Notes: generated from the sequence alone by a model not told the origin. A stretch of 9,182 bases of DNA from JAHFQJ01 sp046050125 (GCA_046050125.1 JBJOQB010000142.1:1-9182), one strand, 5' to 3'. Positions 1-6,799 are shown, numbered from the stretch's first letter. Program-made: numbers and translations.

Positions 1-2
1 TA

Positions 3-140
3 GCACAACACTGGGAAACAAATAACATTCACTACATTGAGCTAGCTACAAAACCTGATGATTTTGAAAAATCTACCAATTATCAATTACAATCAACATG
101 TAATAAGAATTTAGATAATAGAGAGATTGATGCAATTTAA
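3..140 (+). CDS. 3' end of an unknown protein gene (partial)
   Basis: An open frame runs from the window edge to a TAA at 138-140, giving 45 residues that end in NREIDAI. The other two + frames are closed early (TAG at 1-3 in one, TAA at 23-25 in another), so this is the only + frame that can carry a gene entering from the left. The peptide is polar and Asn/Asp/Glu-rich, with no motif I recognise. The stop lies 2 bp from the stop of the convergent - strand gene at 143, a tight tail-to-tail arrangement. With only 45 codons in AT-rich DNA, chance openness cannot be excluded, and no function can be given. Confidence 0.45.
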   Translation, partial: AQHWETNNIHYIELATKPDDFEKSTNYQLQSTCNKNLDNREIDAI

Positions 141-142
141 TA

Positions 143-487
143 TCATTTGTAATTTTTATCTAAAAAATCCCTAATTTGGAATGGGTTGCCATCTCCGTAC
201 GATTCTGTTTTACAATGATTAGTGCTAGATTTTGCACATGAATTGTGAGCTATCATCGAATCATTTGGTAAAATGCTACCTTTTTCTTTACCATGACTGT
301 AAACATGCAAATTAATATCACCTAAATTTGTCATGCGTGTTGCTGTTTCAAGCCCAATACTATGACCACAAATACCACATTTTTTATTTGGCATTACGAC
401 AGTTGTATCTGTTGCTGTATTTCTTACAAATTCGCCAAAATGTCCTTCATGCACGCCTTGATTAAGCCCAATCGTTTTCAAAGACAT
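143..487 (-). CDS. Hypothetical 114-aa protein with a CxxC...HxxC possible zinc site
   Basis: I do not recognise this family. The protein is small and soluble, with no signal peptide or membrane segment. Cys and His are frequent: C37-x2-C40 (within KKCGICGH), then H61, H65, H81-x2-C84 (IAHNSCAK), H91 and C92. The C37/C40 plus H81/C84 pair has the spacing logic of a small zinc ribbon or treble clef, but this is inferred from pattern only. The start is supported by a Shine-Dalgarno-like AAGGTGGA 3 nt before the ATG, the clearest ribosome binding site among the small genes here. It lies 159 bp downstream of rbfA on the same strand and ends 2 bp from the convergent partial gene. Real gene likely; function unknown. 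Confidence 0.7.
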   Translation of the reverse strand: MSLKTIGLNQGVHEGHFGEFVRNTATDTTVVMPNKKCGICGHSIGLETATRMTNLGDINLHVYSHGKEKGSILPNDSMIAHNSCAKSSTNHCKTESYGDGNPFQIRDFLDKNYK

Positions 488-498
488 ATATCCACCTT

Positions 499-516
499 AA
501 TTATAAAATTATAATT
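499..516 (-). repeat. Short AT-only inverted repeat just upstream of the 114-aa gene's RBS
   Basis: AATTATA and TATAATT form 7-bp arms around a 4-nt loop. In the - strand transcript the structure ends directly before the AAGGTGGA ribosome binding site of the 114-aa gene. It is pure A/T and could arise by chance in this composition; a regulatory role is speculative. Confidence 0.25.
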
Positions 517-646
517 TAAATATATAATATTTTTTTATAATTAAAATAAGGATATATACCTGTTTTATATTGAAATTGAAAGATATCTATCAGGATATAA
601 AGAGCAAGAAATTAAAGATTGAAAATTAATGTAATTAACCTTAAAT

Positions 647-1027
647 CTAATTATTATCTGAATCTGTATCTGTATCTGAATTAGTTTGGTTAGCTTTAGC
701 AATCAATTGAGAAATCTCAAAACCTTTTTCTTGAGTTTCATCGTATACAAATTTTAATTTAGGTATAGTATGAATTCTTAGCATTTTAAACAGCAGAGAA
801 TGTAAATAACCTGCCTTACCATTTAAAACATCGATTGAAACCTGTGGCTCACTCCCAAAAACAGAAACATATATTTTTGCATGAGCATAATCAGGCGTTA
901 ATTCTATATGCTGTAATGTTACAAAACCTAATCTAGTATCTTTAATTTCTTGCTGAATTAGTAAAGATATGTCTTTTAAAATTTGGTCTGCAACTCGGTT
1001 ATTACGGTATGATGCCTTTTTTTTCAT
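647..1027 (-). CDS. rbfA: Ribosome-binding factor A
   Basis: RbfA is a single KH-fold protein that binds the free 30S subunit, helps mature the 5' end of 16S rRNA and is needed for cold growth. At 126 aa the length fits the family (E. coli 133). The visible family signatures are RVADQI at 11-16, the strand ELTPDYAHAKIYVSV at 42-56, the A72-G73-Y74 region corresponding to the interrupted KH turn, and PKLKFVYDET at 89-98. The C-terminus is a short acidic repeat tail (SDTDTDSDNN) encoded by near-tandem 6-bp units around 655-680. The start at 1027 gives the usual MKKK-YRNNRVADQI N-terminus, but only a weak GGA lies upstream. rbfA normally sits between infB and truB; here it is flanked by unknown genes, so the cluster has been broken up in this genome. 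Confidence 0.95.
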   Translation of the reverse strand: MKKKASYRNNRVADQILKDISLLIQQEIKDTRLGFVTLQHIELTPDYAHAKIYVSVFGSEPQVSIDVLNGKAGYLHSLLFKMLRIHTIPKLKFVYDETQEKGFEISQLIAKANQTNSDTDTDSDNN

Positions 1028-1063
1028 ATTTTATTTTAATCCAATTTTGATATGCATTTAATA

Positions 1064-1077
1064 TGTTAAGTTTAACA
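1064..1077. repeat. TGTTAA-gt-TTAACA palindrome upstream of rbfA
   Basis: Six-bp perfect arms with a 2-nt centre lie 37-50 bp upstream of the rbfA start. The spacing is too tight for an RNA hairpin, so if functional it would be a dimer-binding DNA site. I found no convincing -10 box placed to go with it. Chance is a fair alternative in AT-rich DNA. Confidence 0.25.
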
Positions 1078-1151
1078 CAAAAGCGATATATATTCATGCA
1101 TACACAAATATTCTTAAAAATAAACAAAGCAATTATAATATATAAATCTAA

Positions 1152-1619
1152 TTATGATTTACTACCATGCATTGAATCTCTAGCTTTCTTACCTAATCCC
1201 GAACTAATGTATTTAGTTGAATAATGCTCTTCATCTAAAAACCCACTTCTTATTGCATCTTGTTTTGCAAACTCTTTATCTAACCAGCTATTACGAGCAA
1301 TTTTACCACCATTACCTGAAGTAGGCGGAATTGGAGATGAAGTTGAATTAGTTAATATAGATGCTACATTTTTGGGATAATGCTCAAAAAATGACATTGT
1401 ACTAGTTGCACTATGCGGTGTTACAGGGGTTGAAGTAGTTGAACTATATGAAGGAGAAGATGGAGATGTTATCACAGGAGATGAAGTAATTCGTAGCAAC
1501 TCACGAGCTTGTTTGCTAGTTGTTGTAACTAGAGTAGGAGAACCAATTTCAGATATAGATTGATTTTGTTTTGATGATTTTCTAAAATAATCTGCAGGAT
1601 TTGTTTTTAATTTTGCCAT
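1152..1619 (-). CDS. Hypothetical 155-aa Ser/Thr/Pro-rich protein, probably disordered in its centre
   Basis: I do not recognise this family. The N-terminus is basic (MAKLKTNPADYFRKSSK). Residues about 45-100 are strongly enriched in Ser, Thr and Pro (SSPVITSPSSPSYSS, then STPVTPHSATST), which predicts intrinsic disorder. The last 50 residues are charged and less repetitive (for example WLDKEFAKQDAIRSGFLDEEHY at 112-133) and could hold a short fold or binding segment. There is no signal peptide, membrane helix or Cys motif. It lies between rho and rbfA in the same orientation, 108 bp after rho and 124 bp before rbfA. No strong Shine-Dalgarno is present; a GAG 8 nt before the ATG is the only candidate and lies inside an AU-rich hairpin. 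An exported or host-directed protein is possible but unsupported. Confidence 0.65.
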   Translation of the reverse strand: MAKLKTNPADYFRKSSKQNQSISEIGSPTLVTTTSKQARELLRITSSPVITSPSSPSYSSTTSTPVTPHSATSTMSFFEHYPKNVASILTNSTSSPIPPTSGNGGKIARNSWLDKEFAKQDAIRSGFLDEEHYSTKYISSGLGKKARDSMHGSKS

Positions 1620-1623
1620 AATA

Positions 1624-1666
1624 AATACTCAAAATATATTTAAATTAAAATAATATTTTAAGTATT
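1624..1666 (-). promoter_or_regulatory. Long AU-rich hairpin 4 nt before the 155-aa gene's start codon
   Basis: On the - strand, AATACTTAAAATAT and ATATTTTGAGTATT form 14-bp arms around a 15-nt loop. The single non-Watson-Crick position is a U-G wobble in the - strand RNA but a C-A mismatch in the + strand RNA, so pairing is better in the sense transcript. The only Shine-Dalgarno-like GAG of the 155-aa gene lies in the 3' arm. The element could control translation of that gene, or act as a weak AU-rich terminator after rho, though no clean U-tract follows on the - strand. On the + strand a T-run follows the stem. Confidence 0.4.
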
Positions 1667-1678
1667 TTTTTACTTATA

Positions 1679-1702
1679 GCAACTAGCATAATTACTAATT
1701 GC
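1679..1702 (-). other. Hairpin in the rho 3' region
   Basis: On the - strand, GCAATTAG and CTAGTTGC are 8-bp arms around an 8-nt loop, 26 nt after the rho stop codon. One pair is a G-U wobble in the - strand RNA and a C-A mismatch in the other strand, again favouring structure in the rho transcript. The sequence after it is A-rich rather than U-rich, so it is not a standard intrinsic terminator; it may stabilise the rho mRNA 3' end. Confidence 0.3.
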
Positions 1703-1727
1703 CAGCATTTGCAGGGTTTAGAATATA

Positions 1728-2990
1728 TTAACCGCCTCTACGCATCAAATCAAAGAATTCTGCATTATTCTTAGTATGACGCATTTTTTCAAGTAAAAAT
1801 TCCATTGCTTGAATTTCGTCCATATCGTAAATGAATTTACGTAATACCCACATTTTCTGTAAAATATCAGCTTTAATAAGTAGTTCTTCACGACGTGTAC
1901 CAGATTTTTTAATATTAATTGTTGGGTAAACTCGTTTTTCAGCTAAACGACGCTCTAAATGAGCCTCCATGTTACCTGTACCTTTAAATTCTTCATAAAT
2001 CACATCATCCATGCGACTACCTGTATCAATCAATGCTGTAGCTATAATTGTTAATGAACCGCCTTCCTCAACATTACGAGCAGCACCAAAAAAGCGTTTT
2101 GGTCTTTGTAATGCATTTGCATCAACACCACCCGTTAAAACCTTGCCTGATGCAGGAATAACCGTATTGTATGCTCTTGCTAAACGTGTAATAGAATCAA
2201 GTAGAATTACTACATCTTTTTTCATTTCTACTAAACATTTTGCTTTTTCGATTACCATTTCAGCAACTTGTACATGGCGTGAAGCTGGCTCATCAAACGT
2301 TGATGCAATTACTTCACCTTTTACTGAACGTTGCATCTCTGTAACTTCCTCTGGACGCTCATCGATTAGCAATACAAATAACACAACATCAGGGTGGTTA
2401 TCAGTGATTGAATGTGCAATATGCTGTAACATCACGGTTTTACCTGATTTTGGGGGTGCAACTAGTAAAGCACGTTGTCCTCTACCAATTGGAGATACCA
2501 AATCAATAATACGTCCTGTGATGTTCTCTTCCGATTTATTTTCACGCTCTAAGCATAAAGTACGGTCTGGGTGTAATGGTGTTAAATTCTCAAACATAAT
2601 GCGGTTTTTAATCGCTTCTGGCGAGAATCCATTAATTTTATCTACTTTTACTAAAGCAAAGTAACGTTCTCCATCTTTTGGTACACGTACCTCGCCTTCA
2701 ATCGTATCGCCTGTATGCAAATTAAAACGACGTATTTGTGATGGACTTACATATATATCATCTGTACTAGCTAGATATGATGTGTCTGGCGAACGTAAAA
2801 AACCAAAACCATCTGGCAGTACCTCTAAAGTACCTTCACCGTAAATAGCTTCGCCATTTTTTGCATGTCGTTTTAAGATTGCAAACATTAATTCTTGCTT
2901 ACGCATACGCTGTGCATTATCAATTTGCAAACCAATTGCCATATCAACTAAAGCAGTTACATGTAAATATTTTAAGTCGTTTAAATGCAT
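1728..2990 (-). CDS. rho: Transcription termination factor Rho
   Basis: Rho is the hexameric RNA-dependent ATPase/translocase that ends transcription at C-rich rut sites. The protein is 420 aa (E. coli 419) and aligns almost without gaps. An N-terminal helical domain (1-47) is followed by the cold-shock/OB primary RNA site with the RNP1-like DGFGFLR at 60-66 and Tyr80. The RecA-like motor has Walker A APPKSGKT at 178-185, catalytic Glu211 in DERPEEVTEMQR, Walker B ILLD at 262-265, the Q-loop SGKVLTGGVDANAL at 281-294 and the arginine finger Arg366 in GTR. All key residues are present, so it should be fully active. The N-terminal MHLNDLK and the VPKDGERYFALVKVDKING stretch resemble betaproteobacterial Rho. 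The ribosome binding site is weak (AAAGA). It is probably transcribed from its own promoter in the 135-bp gap after purA. Confidence 0.98.
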   Translation of the reverse strand: MHLNDLKYLHVTALVDMAIGLQIDNAQRMRKQELMFAILKRHAKNGEAIYGEGTLEVLPDGFGFLRSPDTSYLASTDDIYVSPSQIRRFNLHTGDTIEGEVRVPKDGERYFALVKVDKINGFSPEAIKNRIMFENLTPLHPDRTLCLERENKSEENITGRIIDLVSPIGRGQRALLVAPPKSGKTVMLQHIAHSITDNHPDVVLFVLLIDERPEEVTEMQRSVKGEVIASTFDEPASRHVQVAEMVIEKAKCLVEMKKDVVILLDSITRLARAYNTVIPASGKVLTGGVDANALQRPKRFFGAARNVEEGGSLTIIATALIDTGSRMDDVIYEEFKGTGNMEAHLERRLAEKRVYPTINIKKSGTRREELLIKADILQKMWVLRKFIYDMDEIQAMEFLLEKMRHTKNNAEFFDLMRRGG

Positions 2991-3048
2991 ATTTTTATCT
3001 TTTTCTATATAATTTTAGAGATATTTTTGAGTATATATTTATATTAAG

Positions 3049-3076
3049 ATTATCGCTTTAATGCATAAAATGCCAA
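3049..3076 (-). promoter_or_regulatory. Candidate rho promoter (TTGGCA-16-GATAAT)
   Basis: On the - strand a -35 box TTGGCA (5 of 6 matches; 3071-3076) and a -10 box GATAAT (5 of 6; 3049-3054) are separated by 16 bp. Transcription would begin near 3042 and give a leader of roughly 50 nt before the rho ATG. This is the best sigma-70-type match I found in the window. Its -35 box is part of the hairpin arm that follows purA. Confidence 0.55.
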
Positions 3077-3108
3077 TTATTTAATATTTAATTTATTGGC
3101 ACTATGCA
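3062..3108 (-). terminator. Candidate purA (hisZ-purA operon) terminator
   Basis: In the - strand transcript, TGCCAAT and ATTGGCA form a 7-bp stem around a 17-nt loop, immediately followed by TTTT. Outer arms TGCATA and TATGCA can extend the stem across a small internal loop (g versus ttt). It starts about 20 nt past the purA stop. The loop is long and the U-run short, so efficiency may be modest. Confidence 0.5.
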
Positions 3109-3125
3109 AAATTAAACCTTATTTT

Positions 3126-4445
3126 TTATTCTATACCATCAAAATTATTGAGTTTAATTGTATGTACACGGTCAGGACCTGTAGATACAATATCAATATT
3201 AATTCCAAGTAATTGTTGAACACGTTGTAGATATTTTTGGGCTTGGGCAGGTAGTTTATCCCAACTTGTTACACCGTAGGTAGATGTTTGCCACCCTTCA
3301 ATTGTTTCAAATACGGGCGTACATTGTGCTAATTCTGTTGCACCTTGTGGGCTTACATTACATTCTATACCATTATGCACATAATGTGTACAAATTTTTA
3401 CTTCTTTCAGTTTATCTAACACATCTAATTTAGTAATACAAATGCCTTTTACACCATTAATTTGTATTGCACGTTTTAATGCTGGAATATCAATCCAACC
3501 TGTTCTGCGTGGTCGCCCTGTTACTGAACCAAATTCATTACCTTCTTTAGCGATAAATTTACCTATTTCATCTTGTGCATTTTCATCATCAGCATCATAT
3601 AATTGACTTGGGAATGGACCAGCACCCACTCTAGTGCAATAGGCTTTTGTAATACCTAAAACATAATCAATATGGTGCATACCAACACCGCTACCAATTG
3701 CCGCATTTCCTGCTATACAATTACTTGATGTTACAAATGGATATGTTCCATGGTCAACATCTAACATTGTTCCTTGAGCACCTTCAAAAATTACTCGCTT
3801 GTTTTGCTCAAATAAGCCTTGTAACTTTTGTGGCACATCGTCAATCATTTTAAGTAAATCATCTTTTACTTTTAAGATTTCTTGTAGGATTTCATTATAA
3901 TTTAATTCTTCAACATTAAAGTAATTTTTGAATAAGAAATTATAGTATTCAACATTTTCTTTTAGCTTTTGCTCAAAGCAATCCATACTTAGCAAATCTT
4001 GTACACGTAAACCGCGACGAGCTACTTTATCTTCATAGGCTGGCCCAATACCACGCCCTGTTGTGCCAATTTTCCCACTACCTTTTTTAGCTTCTCTAGC
4101 TTTATCTAATACTACATGGTAAGGTAAAATTAAATGTGTTGTTCCAGCAATTTTCAAGCGATTTCTTACATCAAGTCCACCTGCTTCTAGCTCTGTAATT
4201 TCGCTAAATAATGCCTGCGGAGATAAAACCACGCCTGAACCAATATAGCAGGTTACGTGCGAGTGCATAATCCCTGATGGAATAAGGCGTAAAACTGTTT
4301 TTTTACCATTAATAATTAAAGTATGACCTGCATTATGCCCACCTTGAAAACGCACAACTGCTGCACATTTTTCAGTTAGCCAATCAACTATTTTGCCTTT
4401 TCCTTCATCACCCCATTGAGTGCCTAAAATTAACATATTTTGCAT
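3126..4445 (-). CDS. purA: Adenylosuccinate synthetase
   Basis: PurA joins IMP and aspartate, using GTP, to make adenylosuccinate, the first committed step from IMP to AMP; it acts in the cytosol as a dimer. The protein is 439 aa (E. coli 432). Visible motifs are the GTQWGDEGKGK loop at 8-18 with catalytic Asp13, GGHNAGHT with catalytic His41, TTGRGIGPAYEDKVARRG at 128-145, VIFEGAQGTMLD at 218-229, TGRPRRTGW at 309-317, the guanine-binding TKLDVLD at 338-344 and STGPDR at 421-426. All are intact. The start is backed by a strong AGAGGT ribosome binding site 5-6 nt before the ATG. It lies 57 bp downstream of hisZ on the same strand with no terminator between, so the two are probably co-transcribed. 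Confidence 0.98.
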   Translation of the reverse strand: MQNMLILGTQWGDEGKGKIVDWLTEKCAAVVRFQGGHNAGHTLIINGKKTVLRLIPSGIMHSHVTCYIGSGVVLSPQALFSEITELEAGGLDVRNRLKIAGTTHLILPYHVVLDKAREAKKGSGKIGTTGRGIGPAYEDKVARRGLRVQDLLSMDCFEQKLKENVEYYNFLFKNYFNVEELNYNEILQEILKVKDDLLKMIDDVPQKLQGLFEQNKRVIFEGAQGTMLDVDHGTYPFVTSSNCIAGNAAIGSGVGMHHIDYVLGITKAYCTRVGAGPFPSQLYDADDENAQDEIGKFIAKEGNEFGSVTGRPRRTGWIDIPALKRAIQINGVKGICITKLDVLDKLKEVKICTHYVHNGIECNVSPQGATELAQCTPVFETIEGWQTSTYGVTSWDKLPAQAQKYLQRVQQLLGINIDIVSTGPDRVHTIKLNNFDGIE

Positions 4446-4502
4446 TTTTACCTCTTTAATTTACTTAATATTTACTTTCTTAATCGCTGAATTTCTTAAA
4501 GA

Positions 4503-5687
4503 TTAATCTTTTATAACTACTACCCATTTATTCGTATTATTTATATTATCTTTATTTTCTGAATTTAAACTATTTAAATTTGGATTTTGAATAATTTTAT
4601 GTGTAAATTTAAATTCATCAATATGCATATTATCTTCTAGTTGTATTACAACCTCGCCTTTATTACGTAGATTTGCAATCAACTTCTGCAATTCATCGTC
4701 TAATATCCACGGTGCTAAAATTGCATTCGGATTAGATTGCAACGATGAAAGCGGAGAAATTTGGCGTAAATTTATGGAAAAACCTGTTGCGGGACGTTTA
4801 CGACCAAATGCAGAACTAACTTTATCATATCTACCGCCTTTAGCAATTGGGCTATGGCTGTTTTTATGATAAACATTGTAAGTCAAACCTGTGTGATAGC
4901 AGTAACCTTCAATATCGGTTATATCTATTAATAATTTTGACGAAGTTTGCTCTAGGTATTTAGAAACTGAATCGCATACAACTACTACATCGTTGATTAC
5001 ATCGCTTAATATTGGGTGTTTTTGAACTAAATTCTGTAAAACTTCTTTATAATCTTGGCTTAAAGCTTGCACGTCCATTAAGTCTAAAATTGCTTGCTTA
5101 TGTAAATGTGTACTTTGTTTTATAATAGAAATATCTTTAGATAAAATCGCTGAAAATAATTCAGAATTTACATCAATTTCTAAAATTTCAATAACTTTAG
5201 CATGCCCAATTGAGATATAAAAATCACTAATTCCCGCTACAATTAAAGTTTGATACATTAATTGCAATACTTCAATATCTGCTTGAATATGTGTTGTACC
5301 GTAAATTTCTGCACCGATTTGCAAAGGTGTGCGTGTTTCTTGATTATTATTCGGTTTTGTATGTAATGTTTCGCCTGCATAGCACAACCTCGTAATACCC
5401 TGCCTTCCAAGCAAATGAGCATCAATTCTAGCAATTTGTGGCGTAATATCTGCCCTAATCCCCATGGTTTTGGCGGTGTGGATATCCAACAATTTGAAGG
5501 TTTGTATATCCAAATCCTGCCCTGTTCCTGTTAGTAAAGAGTCGATATACTCTAATAAAGGAGGCATAACTAGCTCGTAGCCAAATGTACGAAATTTATC
5601 TAAAATACATCTACGCATTTCTTCTATTTTTCTAGCTTCGCTAGGCAATACGTCAGACACGTATTCAGGGAGTAACCACTTAGACAT
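4503..5687 (-). CDS. hisZ: ATP phosphoribosyltransferase regulatory subunit HisZ
   Basis: HisZ is a catalytically inactive histidyl-tRNA synthetase paralogue that joins short-form HisG to form the hetero-octameric ATP phosphoribosyltransferase, the first step of histidine synthesis. The protein is 394 aa. The class II synthetase-like core is visible: GIRADITPQIARI at 76-88, RLCYAGETLH at 100-109, LQIGAEIYG at 122-130, KGGRYD at 283-288 and RPATGFSINL at 298-307. The HisRS C-terminal anticodon-binding domain is absent, and hisZ-purA adjacency is typical for HisZ rather than HisS. A low-complexity Asn-rich segment (about 368-386) lies near the C-terminus and is unusual. No clear Shine-Dalgarno precedes the ATG. 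Its presence implies a short-form hisG elsewhere in the genome. Confidence 0.92.
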   Translation of the reverse strand: MSKWLLPEYVSDVLPSEARKIEEMRRCILDKFRTFGYELVMPPLLEYIDSLLTGTGQDLDIQTFKLLDIHTAKTMGIRADITPQIARIDAHLLGRQGITRLCYAGETLHTKPNNNQETRTPLQIGAEIYGTTHIQADIEVLQLMYQTLIVAGISDFYISIGHAKVIEILEIDVNSELFSAILSKDISIIKQSTHLHKQAILDLMDVQALSQDYKEVLQNLVQKHPILSDVINDVVVVCDSVSKYLEQTSSKLLIDITDIEGYCYHTGLTYNVYHKNSHSPIAKGGRYDKVSSAFGRKRPATGFSINLRQISPLSSLQSNPNAILAPWILDDELQKLIANLRNKGEVVIQLEDNMHIDEFKFTHKIIQNPNLNSLNSENKDNINNTNKWVVVIKD

Positions 5688-5829
5688 TGATTTTTTTGTT
5701 TAGAAAAGAATTGAGTTAGGTTGATTTTTGTAAATAATAATTATTTGGAAATAGTATAAGTAATAAGTATCAGTTTATTATATATGAGCTTTTAGTTGCT
5801 TTATTTTATATGAAGAATTAGGACTTAAC

Positions 5830-5851
5830 TTTTAAATATTATTATTTAAAA
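5830..5851. repeat. AT-rich inverted repeat between hisZ and the NERD gene
   Basis: TTTTAAATA and TATTTAAAA are perfect 9-bp arms around a 4-bp centre (TTAT). It lies about 140 bp before hisZ and 180 bp before the NERD gene. It could be an operator or a weak hairpin, but the arms are only A and T, so chance is plausible. Confidence 0.3.
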
Positions 5852-5869
5852 CGTATGCGAACTATTGCT

Positions 5870-5898
5870 ATTATAATATTATTATTGTCTAAATACAA
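5870..5898 (-). promoter_or_regulatory. Weak candidate promoter for hisZ-purA (TTGTAT-17-TATAAT)
   Basis: On the - strand, a consensus -10 box (5870-5875) is preceded at 17 bp by TTGTAT (5893-5898), which matches only the TTG of the -35 consensus. It would give a leader of about 175 nt. TATAAT-like hexamers are common by chance in this composition. Confidence 0.3.
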
Positions 5899-5939
5899 TG
5901 TTTTTTTATTCTCAATTAAATTTATAAACTCAAATAATA

Positions 5940-5968
5940 TTGCATTTTAAGGGTTTATAACCTATAAA
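5940..5968 (+). promoter_or_regulatory. Candidate promoter for the NERD gene (TTGCAT-17-TATAAA)
   Basis: TTGCAT (5940-5945; 3 of 6) and TATAAA (5963-5968; 5 of 6) are 17 bp apart, with a start expected about 55 nt before the NERD ATG. Spacing is ideal and the -35 box poor, so the call is tentative. Confidence 0.35.
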
Positions 5969-6028
5969 AGAATAACGCTATAAAAATAATAATTTGTATA
6001 TCAAAGAGTTAAAAACATCGAGCAACAT

Positions 6029-6799
6029 ATGAAACTACTTAACCCTTTTGATATTGTTTTGCAATTTTTAACGCAACCATTTTTTATATTTTCAATTTTA
6101 ATCTTGATATTAATTTCTTTATTCAAGCTTAAGTTTGTTAAAGGAATAGTTGGAGAATTTCAAGTCAATATTCTTGCAAAATTCTTTTTGGATAAGAACA
6201 TCTATCATCTCATTAAAGGTATAACCATACCCACTGAAGATGGGGGAACAACGCAAATTGACCATGTGATTGTATCGCCATATGGTATATTTGTGATTGA
6301 AACTAAAAACATGAAGGGCTGGATTTTTGGTAGTGCAAGTCAAAAAATGTGGACTCAGCAAATCTACAAATGTAAAAATCAATTTCAGAATCCATTACAT
6401 CAAAATTATAAACATACTAAATGCTTAGAAAGCTTATTAAATATAAATGCTAGTAAATTCTTTTCAATCGTTGTATTTATTGGGGATAGCACTTTCAAAA
6501 CTGAAATGCCTGAAAATGTGGTATATGCAGGGGAATATATTAAATATATCAAACGAAAAAATATTAAACTATTATCTGACTTTGAGGTAAAAACCATTTG
6601 CCAAAATATAGCATCGGCTAAATTAAAACCAAGCATTACAACGCATATTAATCATGTAAAACATGTTAAAGAAATAATTGATAAAAAGCAAAATAATCAT
6701 AATGATAGAATTAATCAAGATATTGCAAATAAACATGTTCAAGAAATTGTAAAAAAAGCTACTGTAGCGATAAATCATGAGAACATAAGCAATAAATAA
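6029..6799 (+). CDS. Membrane-anchored NERD (nuclease-related domain) protein
   Basis: NERD is a predicted PD-(D/E)XK-type nuclease fold found in bacterial membrane proteins and in some plasmid- or phage-linked genes; substrates are largely unknown. The 256-aa protein starts with a hydrophobic helix at about 14-35 (PFFIFSILILILISLF), a likely inner-membrane anchor with the domain in the cytosol. The NERD core follows: GE at 42-43, TTQIDHVIVSPYGIFVIETKN at 74-94 with putative catalytic Asp78, Glu91 and Lys93, the family W at 108, and QNP at 120-122. After about residue 205 the chain becomes a polar Lys/His/Asn-rich tail, where other NERD proteins often carry a zinc finger or helicase domain. 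The ribosome binding site is weak (GAG 7 nt before the ATG). GC content is visibly lower than in purA or rho. It lies 202 bp upstream of the GHKL-nuclease gene on the same strand. Confidence 0.85.
   Translation: MKLLNPFDIVLQFLTQPFFIFSILILILISLFKLKFVKGIVGEFQVNILAKFFLDKNIYHLIKGITIPTEDGGTTQIDHVIVSPYGIFVIETKNMKGWIFGSASQKMWTQQIYKCKNQFQNPLHQNYKHTKCLESLLNINASKFFSIVVFIGDSTFKTEMPENVVYAGEYIKYIKRKNIKLLSDFEVKTICQNIASAKLKPSITTHINHVKHVKEIIDKKQNNHNDRINQDIANKHVQEIVKKATVAINHENISNK

Larger units (their letters stand above)
5688..6028. other. 341-bp AT-rich divergent intergenic region
   Basis: This is the spacer between hisZ (leftward) and the NERD gene (rightward). It contains no open frame of useful length, no recognisable RNA gene and no insertion-sequence end. 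It holds one weak promoter candidate in each direction and one AT-only inverted repeat, listed separately. In relatives that keep the hflK-hflC-hisZ-purA order, the hfl genes would occupy this side, so this spacer probably contains the left junction of an insertion or rearrangement. Confidence 0.6.

Noticed and set aside
2011..2664. A 217-codon open frame on the + strand antisense to rho
   Set aside because: It lies wholly within the unmistakable rho coding sequence, its translation is rich in Ser/Thr/Ile with no domain, and it is explained by the codon pattern of rho on the other strand.
2861..3061. A 66-codon + strand frame overlapping the rho 5' end and leader
   Set aside because: Mostly antisense to rho, with no ribosome binding site and hydrophobic low-complexity translation typical of AT-rich shadow frames.
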